Assembly: GCF_000024945.1 (NCBI RefSeq)
Contig: NC_013520.1
Coordinates: 1,264,501 to 1,328,500, forward strand
DNA: 64,000 nucleotides
DNA from: Veillonella parvula DSM 2008
Lineage (GTDB): Bacteria > Bacillota > Negativicutes > Veillonellales > Veillonellaceae
Direction: 5' to 3'
Below the pieces are notes generated by a model that was given only the letters and a program-made list of their open reading frames with translations, was not told where the DNA came from and searched no databases. Below, piece after piece: positions 27,680-35,313 of the stretch (the stretch's first letter is position 1; each line of letters opens with the position of its first letter). Both the position numbers and the translations under genes were made by a program.

Positions 27680-27817
27680 AGTTAACCTCCTGGTTAGTCT
27701 TATATACATACTTAATGTCAAGAATATTGAGCACCTCTGTGCTTATGACTATATTATACATTTTCGATATAGTTTTAGCAAGTTCTTTTTCGATATTTTT
27801 CGATTTTTTTAATTTAG

Positions 27818-28360
27818 TTAGAATTCAATTCCTTTAGCAGCCTTAATGCCCTTTTCATAAGCATGCTTTACTACATTCATTTCCGTTACAGTATCTGCCA
27901 TATCAATGATTTCAGGTTTAGCATAGCGACCCGTCAAAACAACATGAAGTCTTTCTGGCTTATTTTTAAGCATTTCCACTACAGAATGCACATCGATAAG
28001 CTCATAATTAATGGCATTATTTATTTCATCCATAACAATTAGATCCCATTTATCGGAGTTTACTTCCTCCACCAATGTCCGCCAAGCGGCTTGAGCTGCT
28101 TCTTTATGGCGAGCAAGTTCAGCTTCTCCTACTTCATCACGTTTATAGTAAATAAAACCCTTTCCCATAGAGCGAATTTCAACTTGATCACCTAGTTTAG
28201 CAAGACCTGCCAATTCACCATAACCATTACCGCTCTTAATAAATTGTAATATAAGAACCTTGAAACCTTGTCCGACAGCACGTAAAACAACGCCTAATGC
28301 CGCTGTTGTTTTACCTTTACCATTCCCTGTATTAACTAGAATTAATCCACGTTCTTCCAT
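27818..28360 (-). CDS. cobO: Cob(I)yrinic acid a,c-diamide adenosyltransferase
   Basis: A 180-residue CobA/CobO/BtuR-type enzyme. The P-loop GNGKGKTT is at 12-19, then ALGVVLRAVGQGFKVLILQFIKS, the Walker-B-like DLIVMDEINNAINY and the VVLTGRYAKPEIIDMADTVTEM block. It adds the adenosyl group to the corrin cobalt. It is the last gene of the cbiK-cbiL-cbiA-cobO run, but 204 bases separate it from cbiA, so a separate promoter is possible. Confidence 0.94.
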   Translation of the reverse strand: MEERGLILVNTGNGKGKTTAALGVVLRAVGQGFKVLILQFIKSGNGYGELAGLAKLGDQVEIRSMGKGFIYYKRDEVGEAELARHKEAAQAAWRTLVEEVNSDKWDLIVMDEINNAINYELIDVHSVVEMLKNKPERLHVVLTGRYAKPEIIDMADTVTEMNVVKHAYEKGIKAAKGIEF

Positions 28361-28564
28361 AATAGCTCCTTTAATACGAACTGTCCCGCAATAACTTTAA
28401 GAACTAACTATTCCTGATTAATTACATTCTCCTCATATTTACTAATAGGATCACAACAATACATATGAATATAATTGCAATTGCAATTGCACATTACAAT
28501 ACTTATGTATGTAATTGTGATAATACATAGTAATATAAACCTATTAAATACATTTATACATCTA

Positions 28565-29941
28565 TTACTTTTGGGCTTTATAAGCAGCACATGTATCAAC
28601 AAAATGTTGTGCCCCTTCATCAGAGCCAGCAAAGTTCAAATGTAAGTAAGAAGCTAATACATTTTTTGTTGCATAGCCGCCGTCATACGATTGAGGTTTA
28701 CGGCCTCCTTCTAAATGAAAAGCCCATGGAAAGTCATCTATAGTTGGCTCCATTGTAGAGAAATGGAACTCATGACCACGAATAGCTGTATTCATAGCGC
28801 CTAATAAAGTATCTCTCTTTGCAGTTGCTGTAACATAGCCCACCTTTTGAAGCTTTTGTTGCATCACACAATTGGCAGGTACAATACCTACAGTTTTATA
28901 TACAGAACCTCCAAAGTCATTAATACTTTCACAAAGATACATGAGGCCACCACATTCGGCATAAATAGGCATACCTTGTGCATTAGCTTGGCGGATAGAT
29001 TCCTTCATAGACTCATTGCTAGATAACTGAAATAAAAACATTTCTGGGAAGCCACCACCGAATACAAGTCCGTCTACATCAGGAATTACCGAGTCATTAA
29101 GCGGACTAAAGTAAACAAGCTCAGCCCCTTTTTCCTCTAACGCAGCAAGACTAGCTGGATAGTAAAAAGAGAACGCCTCATCATAAGCTACACCGATTTT
29201 CACACGTTTTTCAATGGTTTTAACATCTATAGCATCTGGTAGTTCGATAGTTGGTGCATTAGTAGCAATTTCCAATAGTGCATCGAGATTTACCATCTTC
29301 TCAACAGCTTCTCGAATCGTATTAATCGCCTCTGTTGGATCAATCTCAGTAACCGGTGTAAGTCCTAAATGACGTTCTGGAGAATGCATACGATCATCAC
29401 GATAAATGGCACCAATAACAGGTACCCCGATTTTATCCATCCCTTCACGAATCATACGCTCATGATTGGCTGAGCCTAAGCGGTTCAAGATGACACCACC
29501 AAAGTTTACCTCTGGGTCATAGTCACGGAACCCTTTAGCAATAGCGGCTGCACTTTCACCCATAGCTTTACAATCAATAACAAGCACCACCGGTGCATTT
29601 AACTGTTTAGCAATTTGAGCCGTAGAACTAACGCCCTCTCGACCACCATCGTAAAGGCCCATAACACCTTCAATAATGGCAAGGTCTACATCATGTGCCA
29701 TTGTAGCAAAGAAAGGAGTCAACTTGTGAGGTGGCACGAGCCACGTATCTAAATTATAGCTGTCACGGCCGGATGCAATTTTATGAAAGCCCGGATCAAT
29801 ATAATCCGGGCCCACTTTAAAAGATTGCACCGTACGTCCACCATTTGCATAAGCGGCCAATAAACCCGCTACGATAGTTGTTTTACCAACACCAGAGTTG
29901 GTACCAGCAATGACAACACGTGGAATCTGTACTGTGTTCAT
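28565..29941 (-). CDS. cbiA: Cobyrinic acid a,c-diamide synthase
   Basis: A 458-residue two-domain amidase. The N-terminal dethiobiotin-synthetase-like ATPase begins with GTNSGVGKTT (13-22) and FKVGPDYIDPGFH. The C-terminal class I glutamine amidotransferase domain has GLVFGGGFPEMF and the nucleophile Cys in YAECGGLMYL. It amidates the a and c side chains of cobyrinic acid, or hydrogenobyrinic acid in aerobes; the cbi context indicates the cobalt form. It starts 29 bases after cbiL. Confidence 0.95.
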   Translation of the reverse strand: MNTVQIPRVVIAGTNSGVGKTTIVAGLLAAYANGGRTVQSFKVGPDYIDPGFHKIASGRDSYNLDTWLVPPHKLTPFFATMAHDVDLAIIEGVMGLYDGGREGVSSTAQIAKQLNAPVVLVIDCKAMGESAAAIAKGFRDYDPEVNFGGVILNRLGSANHERMIREGMDKIGVPVIGAIYRDDRMHSPERHLGLTPVTEIDPTEAINTIREAVEKMVNLDALLEIATNAPTIELPDAIDVKTIEKRVKIGVAYDEAFSFYYPASLAALEEKGAELVYFSPLNDSVIPDVDGLVFGGGFPEMFLFQLSSNESMKESIRQANAQGMPIYAECGGLMYLCESINDFGGSVYKTVGIVPANCVMQQKLQKVGYVTATAKRDTLLGAMNTAIRGHEFHFSTMEPTIDDFPWAFHLEGGRKPQSYDGGYATKNVLASYLHLNFAGSDEGAQHFVDTCAAYKAQK

Positions 29942-29970
29942 AGATATTACCTCGTAATACGATGTGTTTG

Positions 29971-30678
29971 TTAACGATCCTTGCGTTTTGCAAGAATTGT
30001 AGATAAGTAGTTGAGTTTAGTATCTTTTGGCATATTATCTAAACCTACGAATACTTGCTCATCAGGCAAACCTACACGGCTAATCATAACCGCATCATCT
30101 GCCATATTATGTTTAATCAAGGTTTCTTGTACTTCATCAAAGTTTTTATATACCTTCATAATAACTGCATCATCTGCAACAGCCAATACAGCATCGATTT
30201 TTTCTTTAGGCGCTGTAGCTGGAACGATGGCCAATACCTCTTCCTTCTCTACGATTGGATAGCCAAGGTGAGATCCGATAGCACAGAATGCAGTAACGCC
30301 AGGAATTGTTTCAATTTCATGCCCTGTGTTTTCAATCAAACGGTATACATACATATATGTGCTGTAGAACATAGGATCACCTAATGTTAAGAATACAACA
30401 CTTTTACCTTCATCCAAATAAGACAAGATAACGCGTTTAGCCTCTTGCCAGCCTTCCTCTTGCGTAGAATCATCCAACACCATTGGGAATACTACAGGAA
30501 CGATTTCTGTATGTTCTTGGATATATGGGGATGCGATATCAAGGGCTACGGAACCATCTTTCTTTTCTGTTTTAGGTGTGATAATAATATCTGCTTCTCC
30601 TACGATGCGAGCAGCTTTCACAGTCATTAATTCAGAATCGCCAGGGCCTACGCCAATACCATATAATTTACCTTTCAT
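29971..30678 (-). CDS. cbiL: Cobalt-factor II/precorrin-2 C20-methyltransferase
   Basis: A 235-residue SAM-dependent tetrapyrrole methylase. The start KLYGIGVGPGDSELMTVKA and the middle VFLTLGDPMFYSTYMYV and IPGVTAFCAIGSHLGYPI are diagnostic of CbiL/CobI among the paralogous methylases. It adds the C20 methyl group later lost on ring contraction. Lies between cbiK and cbiA in the same direction, 86 bases after cbiK. Confidence 0.93.
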   Translation of the reverse strand: MKGKLYGIGVGPGDSELMTVKAARIVGEADIIITPKTEKKDGSVALDIASPYIQEHTEIVPVVFPMVLDDSTQEEGWQEAKRVILSYLDEGKSVVFLTLGDPMFYSTYMYVYRLIENTGHEIETIPGVTAFCAIGSHLGYPIVEKEEVLAIVPATAPKEKIDAVLAVADDAVIMKVYKNFDEVQETLIKHNMADDAVMISRVGLPDEQVFVGLDNMPKDTKLNYLSTILAKRKDR

Positions 30679-30764
30679 GGGTATCTCCTATTCTTATAGT
30701 CACACTCTATTTATAATTGCAATATCTTTTATTATAACCAATTTATACAATATATACAAAGATA

Positions 30765-31619
30765 CTATTTAATATTTGGTATTGCAGGACGATGTGGGCT
30801 ACGTTTGCCATACAAATCGTCGATACAATCTTGCACATGTTGACGGAAAATATCATGAATCGCTTCATATTCACCTAGAGCACTATGAATTGGTTTAACC
30901 TCATATCCTGCTTCAGCGAGTTCATTCACTATGCTATCCTCTTCGTCACCAAATAAATCATTTTGTGCATGATCCCCGAGTACCAATAATAAAGGATGTA
31001 CATAAATTGTTTTCGGGCGTTTACCATCAAGCCATTCCCAAGGCATTGCTACATCTGACACATATGGTGCGTTTTCAAGTACAGCAATACGCACATTCGT
31101 AAGTCCATTACGGATTAGCTTAAACTGTAAATTACCATATGAAGAATTGCCAGAACCAAGACCTCCATGACCAACCAATAACAAACCATCATCTTTGGAA
31201 ATATTAAGAGATTTAATGAAACGGTCAATCAAAATTTGGTAATCATCTGGATGCTCTTCTTGTCCCATGTAGTATACGAGAGGTCTACCTACACGCAACA
31301 CTTCGAGTTGTCCTTCACCTTCATGAGCAAGGATATTATTTTTTAATTTATCGAACTCTTCACCACCGGTGAAATGAAGTGGCTGCACATATACATGTGT
31401 ATAACCTTCTTGAATCAGTTTTTCTAACGCCCCTTGTTCAGTAGGAATCTCAATACCACGCTCACGTAAGCGCTTAACGATGATACGAGACGAAAAAGCT
31501 AATTCTACAGTATAATCCGGATACGATTTACGAATATGTTCTACTACAGAATCAATATTATGTTCACGAGCACTGTCCACAGTGGACCCAAAGGCAACAA
31601 CTAAGATAGCTTGTTTCAT
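30765..31619 (-). CDS. cbiK: Sirohydrochlorin cobaltochelatase, cytoplasmic
   Basis: A 284-residue class II chelatase of two similar halves that inserts Co2+ into sirohydrochlorin, committing it to the anaerobic cobalamin route. The metal-binding histidines are His151 in LLLVGHGG and His217 in LVLGDHAQNDLFG, both intact; QPLHFTGGEEF follows the usual CbiK pattern. No signal peptide. AAGGAGA precedes the ATG. First gene of the cbiK-cbiL-cbiA run. It is one of three CbiK-family proteins in this window and the one that best fits the biosynthetic role. Confidence 0.94.
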   Translation of the reverse strand: MKQAILVVAFGSTVDSAREHNIDSVVEHIRKSYPDYTVELAFSSRIIVKRLRERGIEIPTEQGALEKLIQEGYTHVYVQPLHFTGGEEFDKLKNNILAHEGEGQLEVLRVGRPLVYYMGQEEHPDDYQILIDRFIKSLNISKDDGLLLVGHGGLGSGNSSYGNLQFKLIRNGLTNVRIAVLENAPYVSDVAMPWEWLDGKRPKTIYVHPLLLVLGDHAQNDLFGDEEDSIVNELAEAGYEVKPIHSALGEYEAIHDIFRQHVQDCIDDLYGKRSPHRPAIPNIK

Positions 31620-31734
31620 GAATGTCTCCTTATATTAACTAATAATGTATCTTAATCATACCATAGACCATTCTCTAGGGGCATACCATGGTACGTATAA
31701 AATGGAAATTATTCTTATCTTTCATGGTAAAAGT

Positions 31735-31774
31735 AAAAATCCTTCTCATTGGATATCCAACAAGGAGGATTTTT
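31735..31774 (-). terminator. Terminator of the degenerate cbiK paralogue
   Basis: A stem of about 12 base pairs with one mismatch (AAAAATCCTCCTT against AGAAGGATTTTT), ending in Ts on the minus strand, about 50 bases after the stop at 31826. Confidence 0.75.
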
Positions 31775-31825
31775 ATTAATGTGAAAGAGTGGAGTGTTGT
31801 ATGTCTAATTATGTAATAACAAATA

Positions 31826-32707
31826 TCAAGAAATCAAACCTTGCGCTTCCAAGCGAGAATTTGTCATGACAGGTTTTACAGATTCTCTAGGCATGGGCCG
31901 CTTCCGATCAGACATGCGGATAGCTTGACCTAAATGTTTCAAGAATAAATCTTGTACATGTGGGTTTTCCCCAAGCCCTTCATTCCAGATGTCAACATTG
32001 TAGCCTTCCTCAGCGAGTAAAGCATAAATGGAATCGGAGCGTTCACCGCCAAGGTAATCCATTAAATGTGTTGAACCTATGAGAGCCAATGGTACAACTA
32101 ATAAATCTTTATGCCCCATACGATCCAAGAAAGTAAGAGCTTGTTTGAATGTAGGGAAACCATTTGTAGTAAATACTACTACGTTTGGCGCTGCTCCATA
32201 CATCGCTTTTAATTGCAATGTACTGAACTCTAATTGATTTTGACCATTCGCCATGAGCACAACAGATTTATTAAGTGCTTTTGTATTAACGTGACGAACT
32301 ATGCTTTCTAATGTTGCTTCATAATCATCGGCATAATTTTTTACACCTAAAGAGGTAAGCAATGGTTTACCAATATTAACCTGACTAAAACCATATTCAT
32401 TGCTATGTAAAAATTTTAATGCTTGTTTGCGCATTTGTTGGTAGCACTGATCTGCCACCAAGGTAATAGGTTGAATGTACACCTCATCGATACCCATACG
32501 AGCGAAATCTTGCATAGCCTCTGTGAAAGAAGAAATCTTATCTTCGTATTTCTCATTCCACTTCTCTACTAATGCATCAGATAAGAATACGCGGCGTACC
32601 TCCATATCACTATACATGGAACGTACTTTTTTCTCTATACTGCCAATGGATTTCTCCACAGCATCTTGGTAAATTGATCCAAAGGATGCAATAATTATGC
32701 CTTTCAT
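31826..32707 (-). CDS. CbiK-family protein lacking both metal-binding histidines
   Basis: A 293-residue protein aligned along its length with CbiK: MKGIIIASFGS at the start, VYIQPITLVADQCYQQMRKQAL, NIGKPLL, LMANGQNQLEF and PLALIGSTHLMDYLGGERSDSIYALL. In the positions of the two chelatase histidines stand Asn154 (MANGQ for VGHGG) and Thr213 (GSTHL for GDHAQ), with His214 one place off. Standard cobaltochelatase activity is therefore unlikely. It is cytoplasmic and separately transcribed, with its own promoter, a Fur-like palindrome and a terminator, 206 bases upstream of cbiK. It could be a tetrapyrrole carrier, a chelatase with altered metal site, or a regulator; none is shown by the sequence. 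Confidence 0.85.
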   Translation of the reverse strand: MKGIIIASFGSIYQDAVEKSIGSIEKKVRSMYSDMEVRRVFLSDALVEKWNEKYEDKISSFTEAMQDFARMGIDEVYIQPITLVADQCYQQMRKQALKFLHSNEYGFSQVNIGKPLLTSLGVKNYADDYEATLESIVRHVNTKALNKSVVLMANGQNQLEFSTLQLKAMYGAAPNVVVFTTNGFPTFKQALTFLDRMGHKDLLVVPLALIGSTHLMDYLGGERSDSIYALLAEEGYNVDIWNEGLGENPHVQDLFLKHLGQAIRMSDRKRPMPRESVKPVMTNSRLEAQGLIS

Positions 32708-32750
32708 ATGTGACCTCCATATTACTCATACATGAAACAACTTTCACAAT

Positions 32751-32765
32751 TGAAAACTGTTATCA
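32751..32765. promoter_or_regulatory. Fur-like operator candidate
   Basis: TGATAAC-A-GTTTTCA on the minus strand, a 7-1-7 interrupted palindrome matching the Fur consensus TGATAATnATTATCA at 11 of 14 positions. It lies just downstream of the predicted transcription start. Confidence 0.4.
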
Positions 32766-32779
32766 ACTACTATGTAATA

Positions 32780-32808
32780 ATAGTACAAGATTAATCTATA
32801 GAAGTCAA
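32780..32808 (-). promoter_or_regulatory. Promoter of the degenerate cbiK paralogue
   Basis: On the minus strand TTGACT (32808-32803) and TACTAT (32785-32780) with a 17-base spacer, about 75 bases before the ATG. Confidence 0.65.
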
Positions 32809-32826
32809 TGAGAAAAAATATCAAAA

Positions 32827-33075
32827 TCAAGCAAAATAATGTATAACCGATGTAACACCACATAAAACAAGTAAAAACATAACAATGAACTTAATTCGAC
32901 CTATAAAGGTATCATACATTCTCTTGTCGCCAGCTGTGATTTTGCCTGAGCGATTATGACGCCATAGATCAAAGACACAAGCAACACAAAGAATAATAAT
33001 TAAAATATACTTCAAATATGACGAGATAATTCACCATTAATAAGCCAAAGAGACCAATTACAATATTCTCAAACA
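32827..33075 (-). pseudogene. Frameshifted small membrane-protein gene
   Basis: An ATG at 33075 opens MFENIVIGLFGLLMVNYL, a membrane segment, but this frame stops after about 35 codons. A second frame, whose only possible start near 33015 is a TTG without a ribosome site, encodes a further 62 residues: a hydrophobic helix (ILIIILCVACVFDLW), a basic stretch (RHNRSGKITAGDKRMYD) and a last helix (IKFIVMFLLVLCGVTSVI). Joining the two frames near 33015-33020 gives one sensible protein of about 80 residues with three membrane helices. I read it as one gene broken by a single-base indel. If the 62-residue part is translated alone it would need a TTG start. Function unknown. Confidence 0.55.
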
Positions 33076-33119
33076 TACCAACCTATCAATTTTCTCTAAA
33101 AATAAATAAAAAATCAATT

Positions 33120-34124
33120 TCAGCATTTGATTGTATCATCATTATAGGTTGGCTTAAAAAATAGCATATATAAAACATATATGTTTACAATAGGAACTAC
33201 TATAAAGAAAAGCCAAAGACCACTATTTCCACTATCATGAAGACGACGAACAAGTAAACTTATATAAGGTACTAATATAATAATAGCGACTAAGACGTCA
33301 ATTATAAAAATATTAACAACATAACTATTCAATATATCAAATATATTTATATAACTTAATAACATTGATAGCACAGAAAATAGCATAGTAAATATCATCA
33401 GTTCATCTCTAGAAGATCGGCCCTCAAAATTAAAAATATCTTTAATGAGAATTTTTTGGAGAACTTCCATAAACTCAAACTTTTGCTCTTTTATAGCATT
33501 ACCATGCCTTAATGTATCATCACAGTCCTTTTTACCAATTAAATTATTCCATAATTTTCTAATCTTAATCTTTATAATTTTAATATTTAAAGGATCCATT
33601 ACTAAATAAGAGCCATCCCAAAATCCAGATGCAGGTCTATCACCATACGAATTCTTTTGACTTCCAGGAATTAAAAGTAATAAAAAAATCATTCTATTCA
33701 TTACTATGAAAAAAAAGGGTTTATTAAGAGAAATAGTTGTATCTGATACCGCTAAAATATAATTACTAGGGCTTACAAAAAAATCACCACCACAATATAA
33801 CGTAATAATGGAACTAATTATAACAACACATAGAATACCTATATATCTATGAATCCCATAATCTTGACATCGATATCCCAATACGACTAAAAACAATATA
33901 TTAGTTATCATATCAATTCCATAAAAAAAGACGCTATATAATCTAGGGTTAACATAAAAACCTAAAGCCATTGTCATTAAGAATATAAATACTATCGCAG
34001 CATAATATGTTATTGCTGTTATAATATTTAAACGTCTATTTCTAAAAATATTAGAATCTCCTAATGCTCGTATATTAGCTTTGAATAAATTACAGTCATT
34101 AGGGATATTTATTTTAAGATGCAT
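33120..34124 (-). CDS. Membrane protein with two DUF805 domains
   Basis: A 334-residue polytopic membrane protein. The C-terminal half is a clear DUF805 domain: FNFEGRSSRDELMIF, several helices, LLVRRLHDSGNSGLWLFF, and a final IYVLYMLFFKPTYNDD. The N-terminal half repeats the plan in weaker form (FRNRRLNIITAITYY, GYRCQDYGIHRYIGIL, LLLIPGSQKNSYGDRP), so it appears to be a tandem duplication; most family members have one copy. DUF805 proteins are inner-membrane proteins of unknown role. AAAGGG precedes the ATG. AT-rich, and flanked by frameshifted genes. Confidence 0.8.
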   Translation of the reverse strand: MHLKINIPNDCNLFKANIRALGDSNIFRNRRLNIITAITYYAAIVFIFLMTMALGFYVNPRLYSVFFYGIDMITNILFLVVLGYRCQDYGIHRYIGILCVVIISSIITLYCGGDFFVSPSNYILAVSDTTISLNKPFFFIVMNRMIFLLLLIPGSQKNSYGDRPASGFWDGSYLVMDPLNIKIIKIKIRKLWNNLIGKKDCDDTLRHGNAIKEQKFEFMEVLQKILIKDIFNFEGRSSRDELMIFTMLFSVLSMLLSYINIFDILNSYVVNIFIIDVLVAIIILVPYISLLVRRLHDSGNSGLWLFFIVVPIVNIYVLYMLFFKPTYNDDTIKC

Positions 34125-34127
34125 AAT

Positions 34128-34211
34128 CTACCCTTTATATTTAGTAAAATTATTTTGAAAATCTGATTTACTCAATGGTATCCATCCTCCATTTACAATA
34201 TTCTCAAACAT
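34128..34211 (-). CDS. Short open frame in front of the DUF805 gene, possible gene remnant
   Basis: A 27-codon frame beginning MFENIVNGGWIPLSKSDF that ends three bases before the DUF805 start. The frame stays open for about 20 more codons upstream of this ATG (residues WCWTPLSLTSLVD) without a better start. The first 22 bases are nearly identical to those of the frameshifted gene at 33075, so the two share ancestry. It could be a leader that couples translation to the DUF805 gene or simply a remnant; I favour remnant. Confidence 0.3.
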   Translation of the reverse strand: MFENIVNGGWIPLSKSDFQNNFTKYKG

Positions 34212-34351
34212 ATCTACCAATGATGTTAAACTCAAAGGAGTCCAACACCATGTTTTAATTAAGAATTATATTAAAATCTAAAAGAATACTATCCAAACCA
34301 TCACTAATCCATATAAAAATATGATTGCATGAATTGTTAGAATTGAATTAA

Positions 34352-34636
34352 TTATATTTTCTTTTTTCTCTCGTCGTCAGTATTTATATATTTATACCTA
34401 TGTAACCATAATATACAACAATATATAATAACCGCTAATACCATACCTAAATAAAAATATGTATCTGATACAAAATAGTTAGTTTCATACAGTTTATTTA
34501 TTAAGTATCCAGCAATTAATACAGCAAGCAATATAAACTCTATTAGGACTTGTGATTTATTCTTTGCTTTATACATAAGAAAAATATCATATAATAACCA
34601 TATACTAATGCCTAAAATTAATAAATCATATATCAT
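34352..34636 (-). CDS. Small membrane protein, possible frameshift extension
   Basis: A 94-residue protein with three membrane segments (LLILGISIWLLYDIFLMY; VLIEFILLAVLIAGYLI; YFYLGMVLAVIIYCCILWL) and a charged end DDERKKKI. I do not recognise a family. At its end is the heptamer A AAA AAG (34367-34361) in the zero frame. A -1 shift there would replace the last few residues by an extra hydrophobic helix (AIIFLYGLVMVWIVFF) ending at 34278. An AGGA site precedes the ATG. It belongs to the same decaying cluster as the genes at 32.8-34.2 kb. Confidence 0.65.
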   Translation of the reverse strand: MIYDLLILGISIWLLYDIFLMYKAKNKSQVLIEFILLAVLIAGYLINKLYETNYFVSDTYFYLGMVLAVIIYCCILWLHRYKYINTDDERKKKI

Positions 34637-34871
34637 AATCTATTTCCTATTTCATAGAATATAAACCTAGAGGTCTTTTACAAATTGCCAAGATCCCTTA
34701 CCAAACAATAAGTAAAAAAGCTTTTCTACCTATCCTAGTATTATGTAGTAGATCGTATACATTCTGTTTTAAAAGAATTTGTTCTCTCTCAAAAAAAACA
34801 AACATAGTCCTTCTCTCTTTTATATGATAATTTTATTTTACTAAAATTTTATATTTATATTTATTATATAT

Positions 34872-35018
34872 CATATTTTGATGGGACGCCTACATAACTA
34901 CAGTAATAAAAATGATGCCCTGTACTTGTGTAGCGACATCAGAAACGAGGAGCAAACAAATATAGGGCATCATTTTTAATATATTTGTAGTAATGTTATG
35001 GGGCCCCATCAAAATATG
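34872..35018. repeat. MITE-like nested inverted-repeat element
   Basis: Outer arms CATATTTTGATGGG (34872-34885) and its complement (35005-35018) match perfectly over 14 bases. Inner arms AAAAATGATGCCCT (34908-34921) and complement (34964-34977) also match over 14 bases. The sequence between outer and inner arms is partly complementary too (CATAAC..TAC). The total is 147 bases, with no coding capacity and no obvious target duplication. It would form a long hairpin in DNA or RNA. Confidence 0.6.
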
Positions 35019-35177
35019 CCTAAATAAAGATCAAATAAAATCACTTATATATTCACATATTCATATCCTTATAACCAACAAGAATATAATTATAAAATGT
35101 ACTATCATACTATATTCATCACATTAATTTATTAATACTTTCTTATTTTCTCTATACTTCTAGGGGTATAGGGTTTA

Positions 35178-35206
35178 TTGACACTCCTTAGCCCCTCTGC
35201 TACGAT
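35178..35206 (+). promoter_or_regulatory. Promoter of the exported CbiK gene
   Basis: A perfect TTGACA (35178-35183), 17-base spacer and TACGAT (35201-35206). It gives a leader of about 100 bases. Confidence 0.75.
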
Positions 35207-35236
35207 TGATTTAAGGTTATATATATGCGATAAATC

Positions 35237-35263
35237 CATAGTTCTCATTATATTAGAACTATG
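35237..35263 (+). other. Leader hairpin before the exported CbiK gene
   Basis: A 9-base-pair stem CATAGTTCT/AGAACTATG with a 9-base loop in the predicted 5' leader, 50 bases before the ATG. No T-run follows, so it is not a terminator. Confidence 0.4.
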
Positions 35264-35313
35264 TGAATGATTGCATATTAGTGTAGTTATAGTTATAAAT
35301 TAGGAGTATAGAA

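Larger units (their letters stand above)
34637..35313. other. Long AT-rich intergenic region
   Basis: It holds, left to right: a 35-codon minus-strand open frame (34805-34698, MFVFFEREQILL...) with an AGAAGG site but no recognisable relative; a MITE-like inverted-repeat element (34872-35018); and the promoter and leader hairpin of the exported CbiK gene (35178-35263). The rest is AT-rich sequence in which I see nothing. Confidence 0.6.

Noticed and set aside
28408-28632. 74-codon frame between cbiA and cobO
   Set aside because: It starts inside cbiA, has no ribosome site and reads low-complexity AT-rich DNA including a short TTGCAA repeat.
32827-34636. Insertion sequence in the AT-rich patch
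   Set aside because: A slippery heptamer is typical of IS3-type genes, but the encoded proteins are membrane proteins without DDE-transposase motifs.
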